A stretch of DNA of 64,000 nucleotides. Origin: Streptomyces zhihengii (GTDB lineage Bacteria > Actinomycetota > Actinomycetes > Streptomycetales > Streptomycetaceae). Made by a program: the position numbers and the translations under genes. Below, piece by piece: positions 42,787-52,444 of this stretch (positions are counted from its first letter, which is position 1; each line of letters opens with the position of its first letter). The notes beneath the pieces were generated by a model. The model was not told where the DNA came from. It saw only the letters and a list, made by a program, of their open reading frames with translations, and did no database searches. The stretch spans positions 3,382,001 to 3,446,000 of the forward strand of contig NZ_JAFEJA010000001.1 of the NCBI RefSeq assembly GCF_016919245.1. The letters run 5' to 3'.

Positions 42787-44499
42787 TCACTCCGGCGGCG
42801 GCCGCCAGCCGCGCAGCATGGTGTCGAACTGCTCCCGGGTCTCGGACCAGTCCTCGGCCGGCCCCGACATGTAGAGCGCGTACTCGGTGCCGTTGTCGCC
42901 GAAGTACATCTGGTCGATCGCCCGGCGCGGCCCCGGGTGCTCCTTCCGCTCGGTCCAGCGGAACTCCCACAGCGCGGACTGCGTCTGGTCGCGGAAGGTG
43001 TTGGGCCGCAGCTTGACCCGCTCGTACCGGGGCAGCCGCTCCGCCAGCCCCTCCTCCATGTCGAGCATGTGCATGTACGGGTTCTCGAAGTCCGGGGAGG
43101 GGTCGACGCTGATCCGGATGCGGTGGCGGCCGTTGTCCGGGGTGTAGTCGATCTGGTCGCCGTCGGTCTGGCGGACCCATCCGTCCGGCACCCACAGGAC
43201 GAAGCCCGTCGGGTCCTCCACCCGGTTCCAGCCCTCGGGGACGTCCGACCCGGCCTGCCCGCCCGGGTCCGCAGGCCCGCCGCCCGGGTCCGCCGTCCCG
43301 CCGCCCGCGCCGGCGGAGACGCCCGGCGTGGCGCCCGTACCCGTACCCGTACCCGTACCGCCGTCCTTGTCGCCCGCGTGCTGGAGCACGGCGAAGCCGG
43401 CCCCCGCCCCGATCACGGCGGCGGCCACCACGACCACCGCCAGCCGGCGCAGTCGCGCCCCGCGCCGCGGCGCGGAAGCGGGCGCCGCGGCGGTCAGCCG
43501 TCCGGTGCCGGGCGCTGGTGCCGGCCCGGTGCCGGGGTACGCGGGGGCGAATCCGCCCCCGCCGTGCCCGCCCCCGCCGTGCCCGGGCACGGTGGCGGCC
43601 GGCGGGTACACCGCGCGCTCGGTCACCCGCGGCGCCGGCACGGGCCGGGTCGTCGCCGTGGACCCCCGGCCCTCCAGCACGTCGGTGAGCATGCGCTCCG
43701 TCTCGGCGACCGACGGCCGGGCCGCCGGATCCTTCCGCAGCAGCGCCATGATGACCGGGACCAGGTCCTGCGCCCGCCGGGGCTCCGGCGGTTCGTCGGA
43801 CACCACGGCCTGCATGGTCGACAGCGGCGACGACCGCCGGAACGGCGACTCGCCCTCCAGCGCCGTGTACAGAGTGGCGCCCAGCGACCACAGGTCCGAC
43901 GCCGGGCCGGGGTCGTGACCGCGCACCCGCTCGGGGGCCAGGTAGTCGATCGATCCGACGATCTCCCCGGTCCGGGTGATCGTGGAGTCGCCCTCTATCG
44001 CCGCGATCCCGAAGTCCGTGATCAGCGCCCGGCCGTCCTCGCCGAGCAGGACGTTGGCGGGCTTGATGTCCCGGTGCAGCACCCCGGCCGCGTGCGCGGC
44101 GCGCAGCGCCCGCAGCACGTCCAGACCGATCCGGGCCGCCCGCACCGCGTCGATGGCGCCGGGCTCCTTCGCCGCGTCCGCGAGCGAGGGACCGTCGACG
44201 TACTGCATGACGATCCACGGGCGGTTGTCGTGCTCCAGCACGTCGTGCACGGTGACCACACCCGGGTGGCTGATCCGCGCCGCGGCGCGCGCCTCCTTCT
44301 GGGTGCGCGCGTGCAGGACCAGCCGGTCCGCCTCGGCCACGTACAGACCCGCCGTCAGTTCCTTGACGGCGACGACCCGGTGGAGCACTTCGTCGTGGGC
44401 GCGCCAGACCTTGCCCATGCCGCCCCGGCCGATGCTCTCGCCGAGCCGGTAGCGCCCCGCGAGCAGCAGTCCCGTGCCCGTGCTGTGAGTGTGTTCCAC
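42787..44499 (-). CDS. Receptor-type Ser/Thr protein kinase (PknB-like)
   Basis: 570 residues. The kinase domain (about 15-280) is complete: GRGGMGKVW, AVKEL, HRDIKPANVLL, DFGIA and SIDYLAPERV. A Pro/Gly linker with HGGGG repeats follows, a membrane helix near 350-372, a Thr-Gly dipeptide repeat (nine residues, from a repeated 6-bp unit), and an outer domain of about 140 residues (EGWNRVEDPTGFVLWVPDGWVRQ ...). The same outer-domain style occurs in the next two genes, so the three form a paralogous set. GTG 44499 is the likely start, with GGGGCGGGG upstream. From memory, the matching S. coelicolor kinase cluster is linked to spore-wall synthesis. Confidence 0.92.
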   Translation of the reverse strand: MEHTHSTGTGLLLAGRYRLGESIGRGGMGKVWRAHDEVLHRVVAVKELTAGLYVAEADRLVLHARTQKEARAAARISHPGVVTVHDVLEHDNRPWIVMQYVDGPSLADAAKEPGAIDAVRAARIGLDVLRALRAAHAAGVLHRDIKPANVLLGEDGRALITDFGIAAIEGDSTITRTGEIVGSIDYLAPERVRGHDPGPASDLWSLGATLYTALEGESPFRRSSPLSTMQAVVSDEPPEPRRAQDLVPVIMALLRKDPAARPSVAETERMLTDVLEGRGSTATTRPVPAPRVTERAVYPPAATVPGHGGGGHGGGGFAPAYPGTGPAPAPGTGRLTAAAPASAPRRGARLRRLAVVVVAAAVIGAGAGFAVLQHAGDKDGGTGTGTGTGATPGVSAGAGGGTADPGGGPADPGGQAGSDVPEGWNRVEDPTGFVLWVPDGWVRQTDGDQIDYTPDNGRHRIRISVDPSPDFENPYMHMLDMEEGLAERLPRYERVKLRPNTFRDQTQSALWEFRWTERKEHPGPRRAIDQMYFGDNGTEYALYMSGPAEDWSETREQFDTMLRGWRPPPE

Positions 44500-44721
44500 G
44501 TACCCCGCCCCGTTTCCTGAAGTGCCAGGTTACGGATCGGAGGTACGCGCACGGAACCCGGGAACGCTCAAGTGACCGCACCGTGATGCGTGATGGGACG
44601 CGCGGCCCTTCGCGCGAAGGCCCTCACGCGGCCCCGGCGGGGCCGGTGCGGAGCACCCGCCGCCCGGGCGGGCGCGGGTGATCCGCCGCCCCGGGCGGGC
44701 GCGACCACCGCGCCGCCCGCC

Positions 44722-47700
44722 TCAGCCCGTGACGCGGTAGGTCGAGGTGGCCTGCCGGTGGATCTCGGTCACCTTCTCCTTCTGGTCGGCCGGTCCGATC
44801 ACCTGGACCACGTGGTAGTCGCCGTTCACGATCAGCGCGAGGTTGCGCACGAACACCTCGCGGCCGGTGCTGTCCTGCCAGGTGAACTGGCCCTCCGCCA
44901 TGGACTGCTTGCCCACGTCGATCCGGCGCAGCCCCGTCGCGCTGGCCCACGAGGAGTCACGGAACGGCTGGAGCTCACGCTCCTTGTCCCGCTGGTACGT
45001 CAGCGGGTCGTCGCCGTTGTCCGCCACCGAGTCCCGGCCGGGGACCACGATCAGGGTGAAGTCCCCGCCCACGTAACGGACCTGGCCCGCGTCGTTGATC
45101 GGCCGTCGCTGCCATGCCTTGTCGACGGCGAGCCGGAAGCCCTCGGCGTCCTCGCGCAGCACATAGCCGGCCGGCAGGTCCGCCGCCGGGGCGGACGTCT
45201 GGGGCTGCTGCGATCCGGGCGTGCGGTCCGGTGACGGTTCACCGCCGCCGGACGGGCCCGGGGACGCCTCCGCGGAGGGACGGCTCCCGGTGTCCGCGCC
45301 CTGCGCGGGGCCCTCCTCACCGGCCTTGGGCATGAAGAGGAAGGCATAGGCCACGGCGGCGGCCAGCAGCAGCAGTATCAGCACCAGCAGCGTACGGCCG
45401 AGGGCACGCGGCGCCCCGCCCCGCGCCGCACCGCGCGGCGGGAGTTCGTCGTACGCCGGCGGGGCGGGCGGGCGCTCGGTGCGCACCGGGCGGGCCGCGC
45501 CCCGGGACTTCTTCTGGCGGTGGCGGCCGTGCGCCGCCTCCCGGCCGCCGAAGCGGCGCCGGCGCACCAGTTCCCCGCGCCGCCGGACGATCGGCAGCAG
45601 CGCCGGGTCCACCGGACCGGACGGCACCGGGACGACGTCCACGCCCGCCTCGGGCTCCGGCGCCGAGCGCACCAGCGAGCGCAGCCAGCCGCTCAGCTCC
45701 TCGAACTCGGGCCGCTCGGTCGGGTCCTGACGCAGCAGCGACTCCACCACCGGGCGCAGCGGGCCGCACTCCTCGGCGAACGCGGGCGGCTCCGAGCACA
45801 CCATCTGCACGAGCTCGTGCGCGCTGTCCTCCGGGTACGGGGCGTGGCCCTGGACCGCCCGGTACAGCAGCGCGCCCAGCGCCCACAGGTCCGTGGCGGG
45901 CCCGACGGGCGCGGCGAGCTGCCAGTTGTCGTGGACGGGCCCGGCCTGCTCCGGGGCCCACCGCTCGGTGACGGCCCCGACGACCGCGATCCTCGCCTGG
46001 CGCGCCCGCTCGGCGGCCAGCGGCGTGGTGGGGCCGCGGAAGACGGCGGCGGGGGCGGCGGCCACGACCTCGTCCCAGCGGCCGGGCGGCGACGCGGCCG
46101 GTCCGGCGGGGCCGGGCACCGGGCGGCGCTGGGAGTCGGCGCGCAGGGCGTCGCTCCCGCTGGTCCAGCTCCCGGAGGGGCCGCTGCCGGAGCGGGCGGG
46201 CGGCAGGGCGGGGCGGTCCGCGCCGCTCCGGCCCGCGTCCCGGCCGCCGTCCCCCGTTCGGCGGCGGCCCGGCGCACGCCGTAGGGGTCGTCGCGGTAGG
46301 CGTCGCCGGGGGCGGAGTCCCCGGCGGGGCGGGCCGCGGGCAGGGCCGCCGGCCGCCGCCCGCCGGCAGCGGGGCGGGGCCGTCGTGGCCGGACGGCGGG
46401 GTGTCGCGCCAGACACCGGCGAGACGGGCCCGGCCGGGGCCCTCCCGGCCGTCGTCGCCCACGCCGTCCCGGGCGCCGCCGTCGTGGCCCTCGCCGCCGC
46501 CGCGGCCCGCGTACGGGTCGTCATTCGTGTCGTCGTCGCCGTCGTCCGCGTCGTCGGCATCGTCGTCGTGGTAGAGGGCCGCGTACCGCTCGGCCGGGTC
46601 CTGCGCCCACCAGTCCGGGTCGACCCCGTCCTGCACGGGGCGCTCGCCTGCGGGGCGTTCCACGGCCGGCACGGAAGCGGACCGCTGCTCGTCCTGGATC
46701 CGGGCCGCCGCGCGGGCGCCCGCGCGGTAGGCGGCGATGGCGCCCGCCCGTGCGGCCCGCACGTCCGGGACCTGTCCGCCGCCCTCTGCGCCCTGACGCG
46801 GCAGGGCGGCGGGCCGCCTGCCTCGGCGGGGCGGACGGGCGCGGGCAGCAGCGGCTGCCGCGCGGGCGCGAGCTCGGCGGCCCCCGCTCCGGCGCCGTGC
46901 GCCGCCCGTGTCCGGTGTCCTGACCGCTTTCCGTCCATGCGCCATGGCCGGTGTCGTACTCCGTGCCGCCGCTCCTGGCCGGCGGGAGCACGCCCTGGCC
47001 CGAGTGCCCGCCGTGGCCGGGGTCGTGGCCCAGGGCCGGGTTCCCGTCCTGGTGACCACCCCGGACGGCCGGGGGCACCGGCCGGTGGGCGGTCGCGTCG
47101 GGGGCCGCGTAGGGCGCTTCGTCCGGGTCCTCGGGGACGGGGGCGTAGCCGCAGAGCGCCTCCTCGGCCGCACCGGACGCCAGCCCGGTGAGCACCACCC
47201 GGCCGTCCTCGCACACGAGCACCGTGCGCACGGTGATGTTCCGGTGGGTCCAGCCGTGGGCGTGCAGCACCCGCAGCGCGGCGAGCACATCGGCGGCCAC
47301 CTCGGCGGCCCGGTAGGGGCTGAGCGGACGCTCCGCGAGCATCGCGGCCAGGGGACGGGCGTCGACCACCTCGCTCACGATCCAGAGCGAACCGTCCTCC
47401 GCGAAGACGTCGAAGACCTGGTCCAGCCGCGGGTGGTCGGGGATGCGGGCCGCCGCCTGCGCCGCCTCGACCGCGCGGAGCACCGCGGGGTCCGAGGGGC
47501 GCCGGGTCGCCCTGCCGGGTGCCCGGCGCGGCACGGCCGCGCCGGCCAGCCCGTCGCCGTCGAGCACCTCGGCGTCCACGACCTCGGGCAACGGCACCTG
47601 ACGCACGAGGACTTCATGGCCGCTGTACGTGTCGAACGCACGCGTCTCCGCCAGTTCGAACTCGTCGGACGGCGGCAGCGGCAGGCGGTAGCGGTCGGCC

Positions 47701-47726
47701 AGCACCCTTCCCGCGTAGTCCTCCAC
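44722..47726 (-). pseudogene. Receptor-type pseudokinase with about four apparent frameshifts
   Basis: The coding signal starts at GTG 47726 (good GGGGAGG) and ends at 44722, but it changes frame near 46880, 46810, 46350 and 46255. Each change is equivalent to one lost base, at or near G/C runs. Joined, the protein would be about 1,000 residues: an N-terminal kinase-like lobe, an acidic middle (DPDWWAQDPAERYAALYHDDD), the C-lobe (GPATDLWALGALLYRAVQGHAPYPEDSAHE), a membrane helix (LLVLILLLLAAAVAYAFLF) and an outer domain. Catalytic motifs are missing: no Gly-rich loop, HRNITVRTVLV instead of HRDxKPxN, and LTGLASG where DFG belongs. So even if the frameshifts are sequence errors it is a pseudokinase, probably a regulator of its active neighbours. 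Confidence 0.85.
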
Positions 47727-47852
47727 GACGCCTCCCCACAGCGCGCTGTCCCGGCCGCGCCGGGAAACCCCGCCAAGCCGTCACATCCGGTCGCCCAACG
47801 GCCCCTTTACGGCTCCGTATCGTCCACGACTACTCACGATACGTGGCCCCGG

Positions 47853-50243
47853 TCAGTCCTTGGGGCTGAACGTCGCGAACGCCGTGCGGCGCAGCGTCTC
47901 GCACTCCTCGCCGTCCCACTCGTCGGCCTTGCAGGTGATCATGATCGAGTAGCCGCGCTTGGCGTCGACCTTGAAGCCCCTGTTCAGCACGCGGACGACC
48001 TGGCCGCGCTCGTTCCGCTGGAACTCCCAGTCGGCGACGGTCGGATAGCCGTTGTACTCGGTCTTCTTTATCCCGATGTGCTTGTACCCGTTACTGGTGG
48101 CGCTCACCGCGGCGACGGCCGCCGCCCAGGCGGCCGCGGCATCGTCCTTGGGGCTGCTGTTGAAGTCGACCTGGACCCGGGGCACTCCGCCGTCGACGCT
48201 GAACTTGCCGCCCGAGTTCTGGCCGGCGACGCCGGTGAGGCGGAAGCCCGACGGCATCGCCATGGTGAAGTGCCAGCGGTCGTTGGAGACCATGACGTAC
48301 CCCTCGGGCAGGGTGGCCTGCCCGGAACCGGCGCCCGCGCCGTCGTCGTCACCGGACGACGCGCCGTCGTCGGCGCCCTCGCCGCCGTCCTGGCCGTCGT
48401 CCTGGCCGTCGTCGGCTCCGCCGTCCTGACCGGGCTCGCCGCTGTCGGGGCTCGCCCCCGTGCCGGTGCCGCCGTCGGCCGCCGGATCGCCGCCCTGCGT
48501 GGCGCCCGCCGACGAGGTCTTGTCGCCGGCGCCCTTGCCGTTGCCCTCGGCCTTCTTCTCCCCGTCACCGCCGAGGGCGATGACGAGCACGGTGGACAGC
48601 ACGGCGAGCGCCGCGACCACCGCGATGATCACCAGGGTGCGGCGGGGCACCACGTCGGTGATGGACGCCCGTGCCGTGGCGGGCCGGCGGCCCGGGTCCG
48701 CGCCCTCGGCGCGCGAGGCCGCGGTGCGGTTCGGGGAACGGTTCTCGGCCTTGGCGGCCGCCGCCGCGTTGCGCACCGAACGCAGCGCGCCGCGCACCCG
48801 GTCGGCCGCCGCCGGGTCCTTCGGCGTGGCGGCCGGCCGCGCGGGTGCCGCCGGAGGGGCGGGCGGCGCGGGCGGGAGCATGATGACGCGGGTCTGCTCG
48901 GGCGACGGCTCGGGCTCGGCCGGCGTCTCGGGCTCCGCGGGCGCGTTGACGACGCGGGTGAGCATCGCGCGGGCGCCCGCGTCGTCGAGCCGCTGGGCCG
49001 GGTCCTTGGCGAGCAGGCCGTAGATGACCTCCTCCAGCGGACCGGCGTTCTTCGGCGGGTCCAGCGGCTCGGTCATCACGGCGGTCAGCGTCGCGATCGC
49101 GGAGCCCTTGTCGTACGGCGGGCTGCCCTCCACGCTCGCGTAGAGCAGACCGCCCAGCGACCAGAGGTCGGCGGCGGGGCCGGGCTTGTGGCCGCGGGCC
49201 CGCTCGGGCGAGATGTACGAGGGCGCGCCGACGAGCATGCCGGTCGAGGTGATCGAGGGGTCGCCCTCGACCTGGGCGATGCCGAAGTCGGTGAGGACGA
49301 CACGGCCGTCCTTGCCGATGAGGACGTTGGACGGCTTCACGTCGCGGTGCAGGATGCCCTCGCGGTGCGCGGAGCGCAGCACGTCGAGGATGGCGAGACC
49401 GACCTCGGCGGCACGACGGGGCGTCAGCACCCCGTCCTCGCGCACGACCTCGGCGAGGGACTTGCCCTCGACGAGCTCCATGACGATCCAGGGGCGGTCG
49501 TCCTCGTCGACGACGTCGAAGACGGTGACCGCGCTGTTGTTGCGGATCCTCGCGATGGCCTTCGCCTCGCGGAGCGTCCGCGTGATGAGGCGGCGCTTCT
49601 CGTCCTCGTCGATGGCGTTCGGGAAGCGGAGCTCCTTGACGGCGACGGTGCGGCCGAGGGTCTCGTCCACGGCACGCCACACGGTGCCCATGCCACCGCG
49701 CCCGAGCACCCCGCCGAGCCGGTAGCGCCCGGCGAGCAGCCGCTCCTCCGCCGCGGGGGCGGCCTTGGCCGACGCGGCCTTGCCGGACGGACCCTTGGCC
49801 GAAGCGCTCCCGACGGAGGCGCCGTTGCCGGAGGCATTCTTGTCGGACGCGCCCTTGCCCGGCGCGCTCCTGTCGGACGCGCTCTCGGCCGGCGTCCCGC
49901 CGGAGGCACGCTCGCCCGCCGGAGCCTCGCCACGGTCCGGCGTCCCACCCGAGGGCCGCTCGCCCGCCGGGGCCTCGTCACGGGCGGACGTCCCGCCGGC
50001 GGCGGAGCCCTCGCCGCGGGCGTCCCCGGCGTCGCGGCCGGTGTCCTGAGCGGCCGTCACCGCACCGGCCCGGGGCGCGGTGCCCGCGTCCGTCCCGTCC
50101 GCCGTGTCGCCTGCGCCCGGGGCGCCGCCGTCCGCCGTACCGGACATGCGCTCGTCGCCGGCGGAGTCCTCACCCCTGCCCGCGGACCCGGCCCCCTCGG
50201 CCTCGTTCCGCTGGGGCCCCCGCGCCTGCTCAGCCTCCGACAT
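47853..50243 (-). CDS. Receptor-type Ser/Thr protein kinase with long disordered N-terminus
   Basis: 796 residues from ATG 50243 (AGAGGGGAC upstream). Residues 1-165 are Gly/Ala/Ser/Asp-rich and disordered, with repeated GEAPAGER- and GxAS-type units. The kinase domain is at about 168-430 and complete: GRGGMGTVW, AVKEL, HRDVKPSNVLI, DFGIAQVEG and APSYISPERA. A Pro/Ala linker leads to one helix at about 533-556 (LVIIAVVAALAVLSTVLVIALGG), then a Gly/Asp-rich spacer and an outer domain (LPEGYVMVSNDRWHFTMAMPSGFRL). Third member of the cluster; separate transcription from glpD is likely. The outer domain has the same PEGY/AMPSGF style as the others. Confidence 0.92.
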   Translation of the reverse strand: MSEAEQARGPQRNEAEGAGSAGRGEDSAGDERMSGTADGGAPGAGDTADGTDAGTAPRAGAVTAAQDTGRDAGDARGEGSAAGGTSARDEAPAGERPSGGTPDRGEAPAGERASGGTPAESASDRSAPGKGASDKNASGNGASVGSASAKGPSGKAASAKAAPAAEERLLAGRYRLGGVLGRGGMGTVWRAVDETLGRTVAVKELRFPNAIDEDEKRRLITRTLREAKAIARIRNNSAVTVFDVVDEDDRPWIVMELVEGKSLAEVVREDGVLTPRRAAEVGLAILDVLRSAHREGILHRDVKPSNVLIGKDGRVVLTDFGIAQVEGDPSITSTGMLVGAPSYISPERARGHKPGPAADLWSLGGLLYASVEGSPPYDKGSAIATLTAVMTEPLDPPKNAGPLEEVIYGLLAKDPAQRLDDAGARAMLTRVVNAPAEPETPAEPEPSPEQTRVIMLPPAPPAPPAAPARPAATPKDPAAADRVRGALRSVRNAAAAAKAENRSPNRTAASRAEGADPGRRPATARASITDVVPRRTLVIIAVVAALAVLSTVLVIALGGDGEKKAEGNGKGAGDKTSSAGATQGGDPAADGGTGTGASPDSGEPGQDGGADDGQDDGQDGGEGADDGASSGDDDGAGAGSGQATLPEGYVMVSNDRWHFTMAMPSGFRLTGVAGQNSGGKFSVDGGVPRVQVDFNSSPKDDAAAAWAAAVAAVSATSNGYKHIGIKKTEYNGYPTVADWEFQRNERGQVVRVLNRGFKVDAKRGYSIMITCKADEWDGEECETLRRTAFATFSPKD

Positions 50244-50472
50244 GCGTCCCCTCTGCGATCCTGATCTTCGCCCGCGCTGCCGCTTCCCGCTCGACGCGGT
50301 AACCCGCCCTGGCAGAGCGACCATTGTCCCTCACCACGGGACCGGTGCTGTTCCCGGGGCCACTGCGCTCCCGGGCACCCGCGCACCGGTGCCACCCCCC
50401 ACCATGCCATCACCGCGCGTGAAGCCGGGCCCTGTGCTGGTCGGAGCGTCACGGGTCCGGCGGGCCGCGGCC

Positions 50473-50502
50473 GTGCGGCGGACGTCCACCCGCCCGCCGC
50501 AC
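50473..50502 (-). terminator. Terminator of glpD
   Basis: A 9-bp inverted repeat (50473-50481 with 50494-50502), 12-nt loop, 10 nt beyond the glpD stop. Confidence 0.5.
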
Positions 50503-50511
50503 GATCGCGGG

Positions 50512-52218
50512 TCAGAGGGGCACGATGTCCGGTGCCCCGAGCCGGGCCGCGTCCGCCGTCAGATCGTCGGGCTGGCGCTGGGACTCCCGCTCCGCCTGCA
50601 CCCGCTTCTCGTAGTGCTCGATCTCCTTCTCCACATGGGACTTCTCCCAGCCCAGCACCGGGGCCATCAGCTCCGCGCACTCCCGGGCGGACCGGGTGCC
50701 CCGGTCGAAGGTCTCGATCGAGATCCGGGTCCGGCGCGTCAGGACGTCGTCCAGATGGCGCGCGCCCTCGTGGGAGGCCGCGTAGACGATCTCGGCGCGC
50801 AGATAGTCGTCAGCGCCGCCGACCGGTTCGCCGAGACCGGGGTCCGCGGCGATGAGGTCCAGCAGTTCCTCGGTGAGCGACCCGTAGCGGTTCAACAGGT
50901 GCTCGACCCGCACGACATGGAGGCCGACCCGGGCGGCGATCCTGGCCCTGGCGTTCCACAGGGCGCGGTAGCCCTCGGCGCCGAGGAGCGGCACGTCCTC
51001 GGTGACGCAGGCCGCCACCCGCTGGTCGAGACCGTGCACGGCCTCGTCCACCGCGTCCTTGGCCATCACCCGGTACGTCGTGTACTTGCCGCCGGCCACG
51101 ACGACGAGCCCCGGCACGGGGTGGGCGACCGTGTGCTCGCGCGAGAGCTTGCTGGTGGCGTCCGACTCCCCCGCGAGCAGTGGCCTCAGACCCGCGTACA
51201 CCCCCTGGACGTCGTCGCGGGTGAGCGGCACCGCGAGGACCGAATTGACGTGCTCCAGCAGGTAGTCGATGTCGGCGCTGGAGGCGGCCGGGTGCGCCTT
51301 GTCGAGCTCCCAGCCGGTGTCCGTGGTGCCGACGATCCAGTGCCGGCCCCAGGGGATGACGAAGAGCACGGACTTCTCCGTGCGCAGGATCAGCCCCGTC
51401 GAGGAGTGGATGCGGTCCTTGGGCACCACGAGGTGGATGCCCTTGGAGGCGCGCACATGGAACTGGCCGCGCTCCGCGATCAGCGCCTGGGTGTCGTCCG
51501 TCCACACGCCGGTGGCGTTCACCACCTGACGGGCGCGGATCTCGTACTCGCCACCGCCCTCGACGTCGAGCACCCGGGCCCCGACGACCCGCTCCCCCTC
51601 CCTGAGGAAGCCGATGACCCGGGCCCTGCTGGCCACCTGCGCCCCGTAGGAGGCGGCGGTGCGGACCAGGGTCGTCACGAACCGGGCGTCGTCCATCTGC
51701 GCGTCGTAGTACTGGAGGGCGCCCACCAGGGCGTCCTTCTTCAGCGCGGGCGCCACGCGCAGGGCGCGCCGCCGGGAGAGATGGCGGTGCACGGGCAGGC
51801 CGCGCCCGTGGCCCGAGGAGACCGACATCGCGTCGTACAGCGCGACGCCCGATCCGGCGTACCACCGCTCCCAGCCCTTGTGCTGGAGGGGATAGAGGAA
51901 CGGCACCGGCTTGACGAGGTGCGGGGCCAGCCGCTCCAGCAGCAGGCCGCGTTCCTTGAGCGCCTCCCTGACGAGGGCGAAGTCGAGCATCTCCAGATAC
52001 CGCAGCCCGCCGTGGATCAGCTTGCTCGACCGGCTCGACGTGCCCGAGGCCCAGTCGCGCGCCTCGACGAGACCGGTCGCCAGCCCTCTGGTCGCCGCGT
52101 CCAGGGCGGTACCGGCACCGACCACCCCCGCGCCGACCACCAGCACGTCCAGTTCGCGCTCGGCCATGGAGGCGAGCGCCGCGGCGCGCTCCTCCGGTCC
52201 CAGTGTCGCTGTCCTCAC
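50512..52218 (-). CDS. glpD: GlpD, aerobic glycerol-3-phosphate dehydrogenase
   Basis: 568 residues, full length. FAD-dependent, peripheral to the inner membrane: it oxidises glycerol-3-phosphate to dihydroxyacetone phosphate and passes electrons to quinone. Dinucleotide motif VLVVGAGVVGAGTALDAATRG, then SSRSSKLIHGGLRYLE (family signature), VVNATGVWTDD and the GGKYTTYRVMAKDAVDE segment. The GTG at 52218 is chosen because GGGAGG lies 7 nt upstream; the frame reads further but without coding character. Monocistronic. Confidence 0.95.
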   Translation of the reverse strand: MRTATLGPEERAAALASMAERELDVLVVGAGVVGAGTALDAATRGLATGLVEARDWASGTSSRSSKLIHGGLRYLEMLDFALVREALKERGLLLERLAPHLVKPVPFLYPLQHKGWERWYAGSGVALYDAMSVSSGHGRGLPVHRHLSRRRALRVAPALKKDALVGALQYYDAQMDDARFVTTLVRTAASYGAQVASRARVIGFLREGERVVGARVLDVEGGGEYEIRARQVVNATGVWTDDTQALIAERGQFHVRASKGIHLVVPKDRIHSSTGLILRTEKSVLFVIPWGRHWIVGTTDTGWELDKAHPAASSADIDYLLEHVNSVLAVPLTRDDVQGVYAGLRPLLAGESDATSKLSREHTVAHPVPGLVVVAGGKYTTYRVMAKDAVDEAVHGLDQRVAACVTEDVPLLGAEGYRALWNARARIAARVGLHVVRVEHLLNRYGSLTEELLDLIAADPGLGEPVGGADDYLRAEIVYAASHEGARHLDDVLTRRTRISIETFDRGTRSARECAELMAPVLGWEKSHVEKEIEHYEKRVQAERESQRQPDDLTADAARLGAPDIVPL

Positions 52219-52444
52219 TGCTGCCTCCCGTCGCCCCCTACGTCCCCTGCGGTCGGGCTCACACAGTCGATTCTGTCCGCAGTCACGGACTTCAGCCACT
52301 GCCTGTGGATAACACCCCGTTAGCCACGCGCTCACAATGCGACATCACGGTCATATTTACGCCTAGTCTGACATTGCGCGCGCCCGTTCCGCCCACAGGG
52401 CTTGCGTCCCGTGTCACCTCCGGTTATGGGAAGGACGGCCCGCC

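Noticed and set aside
46908..50264. Long plus-strand frame of over 1,000 codons across the kinase genes
   Set aside because: Antisense shadow of two minus-strand kinase genes with strong motifs; its translation is a low-complexity Val/Gly/Arg/Asp mixture.
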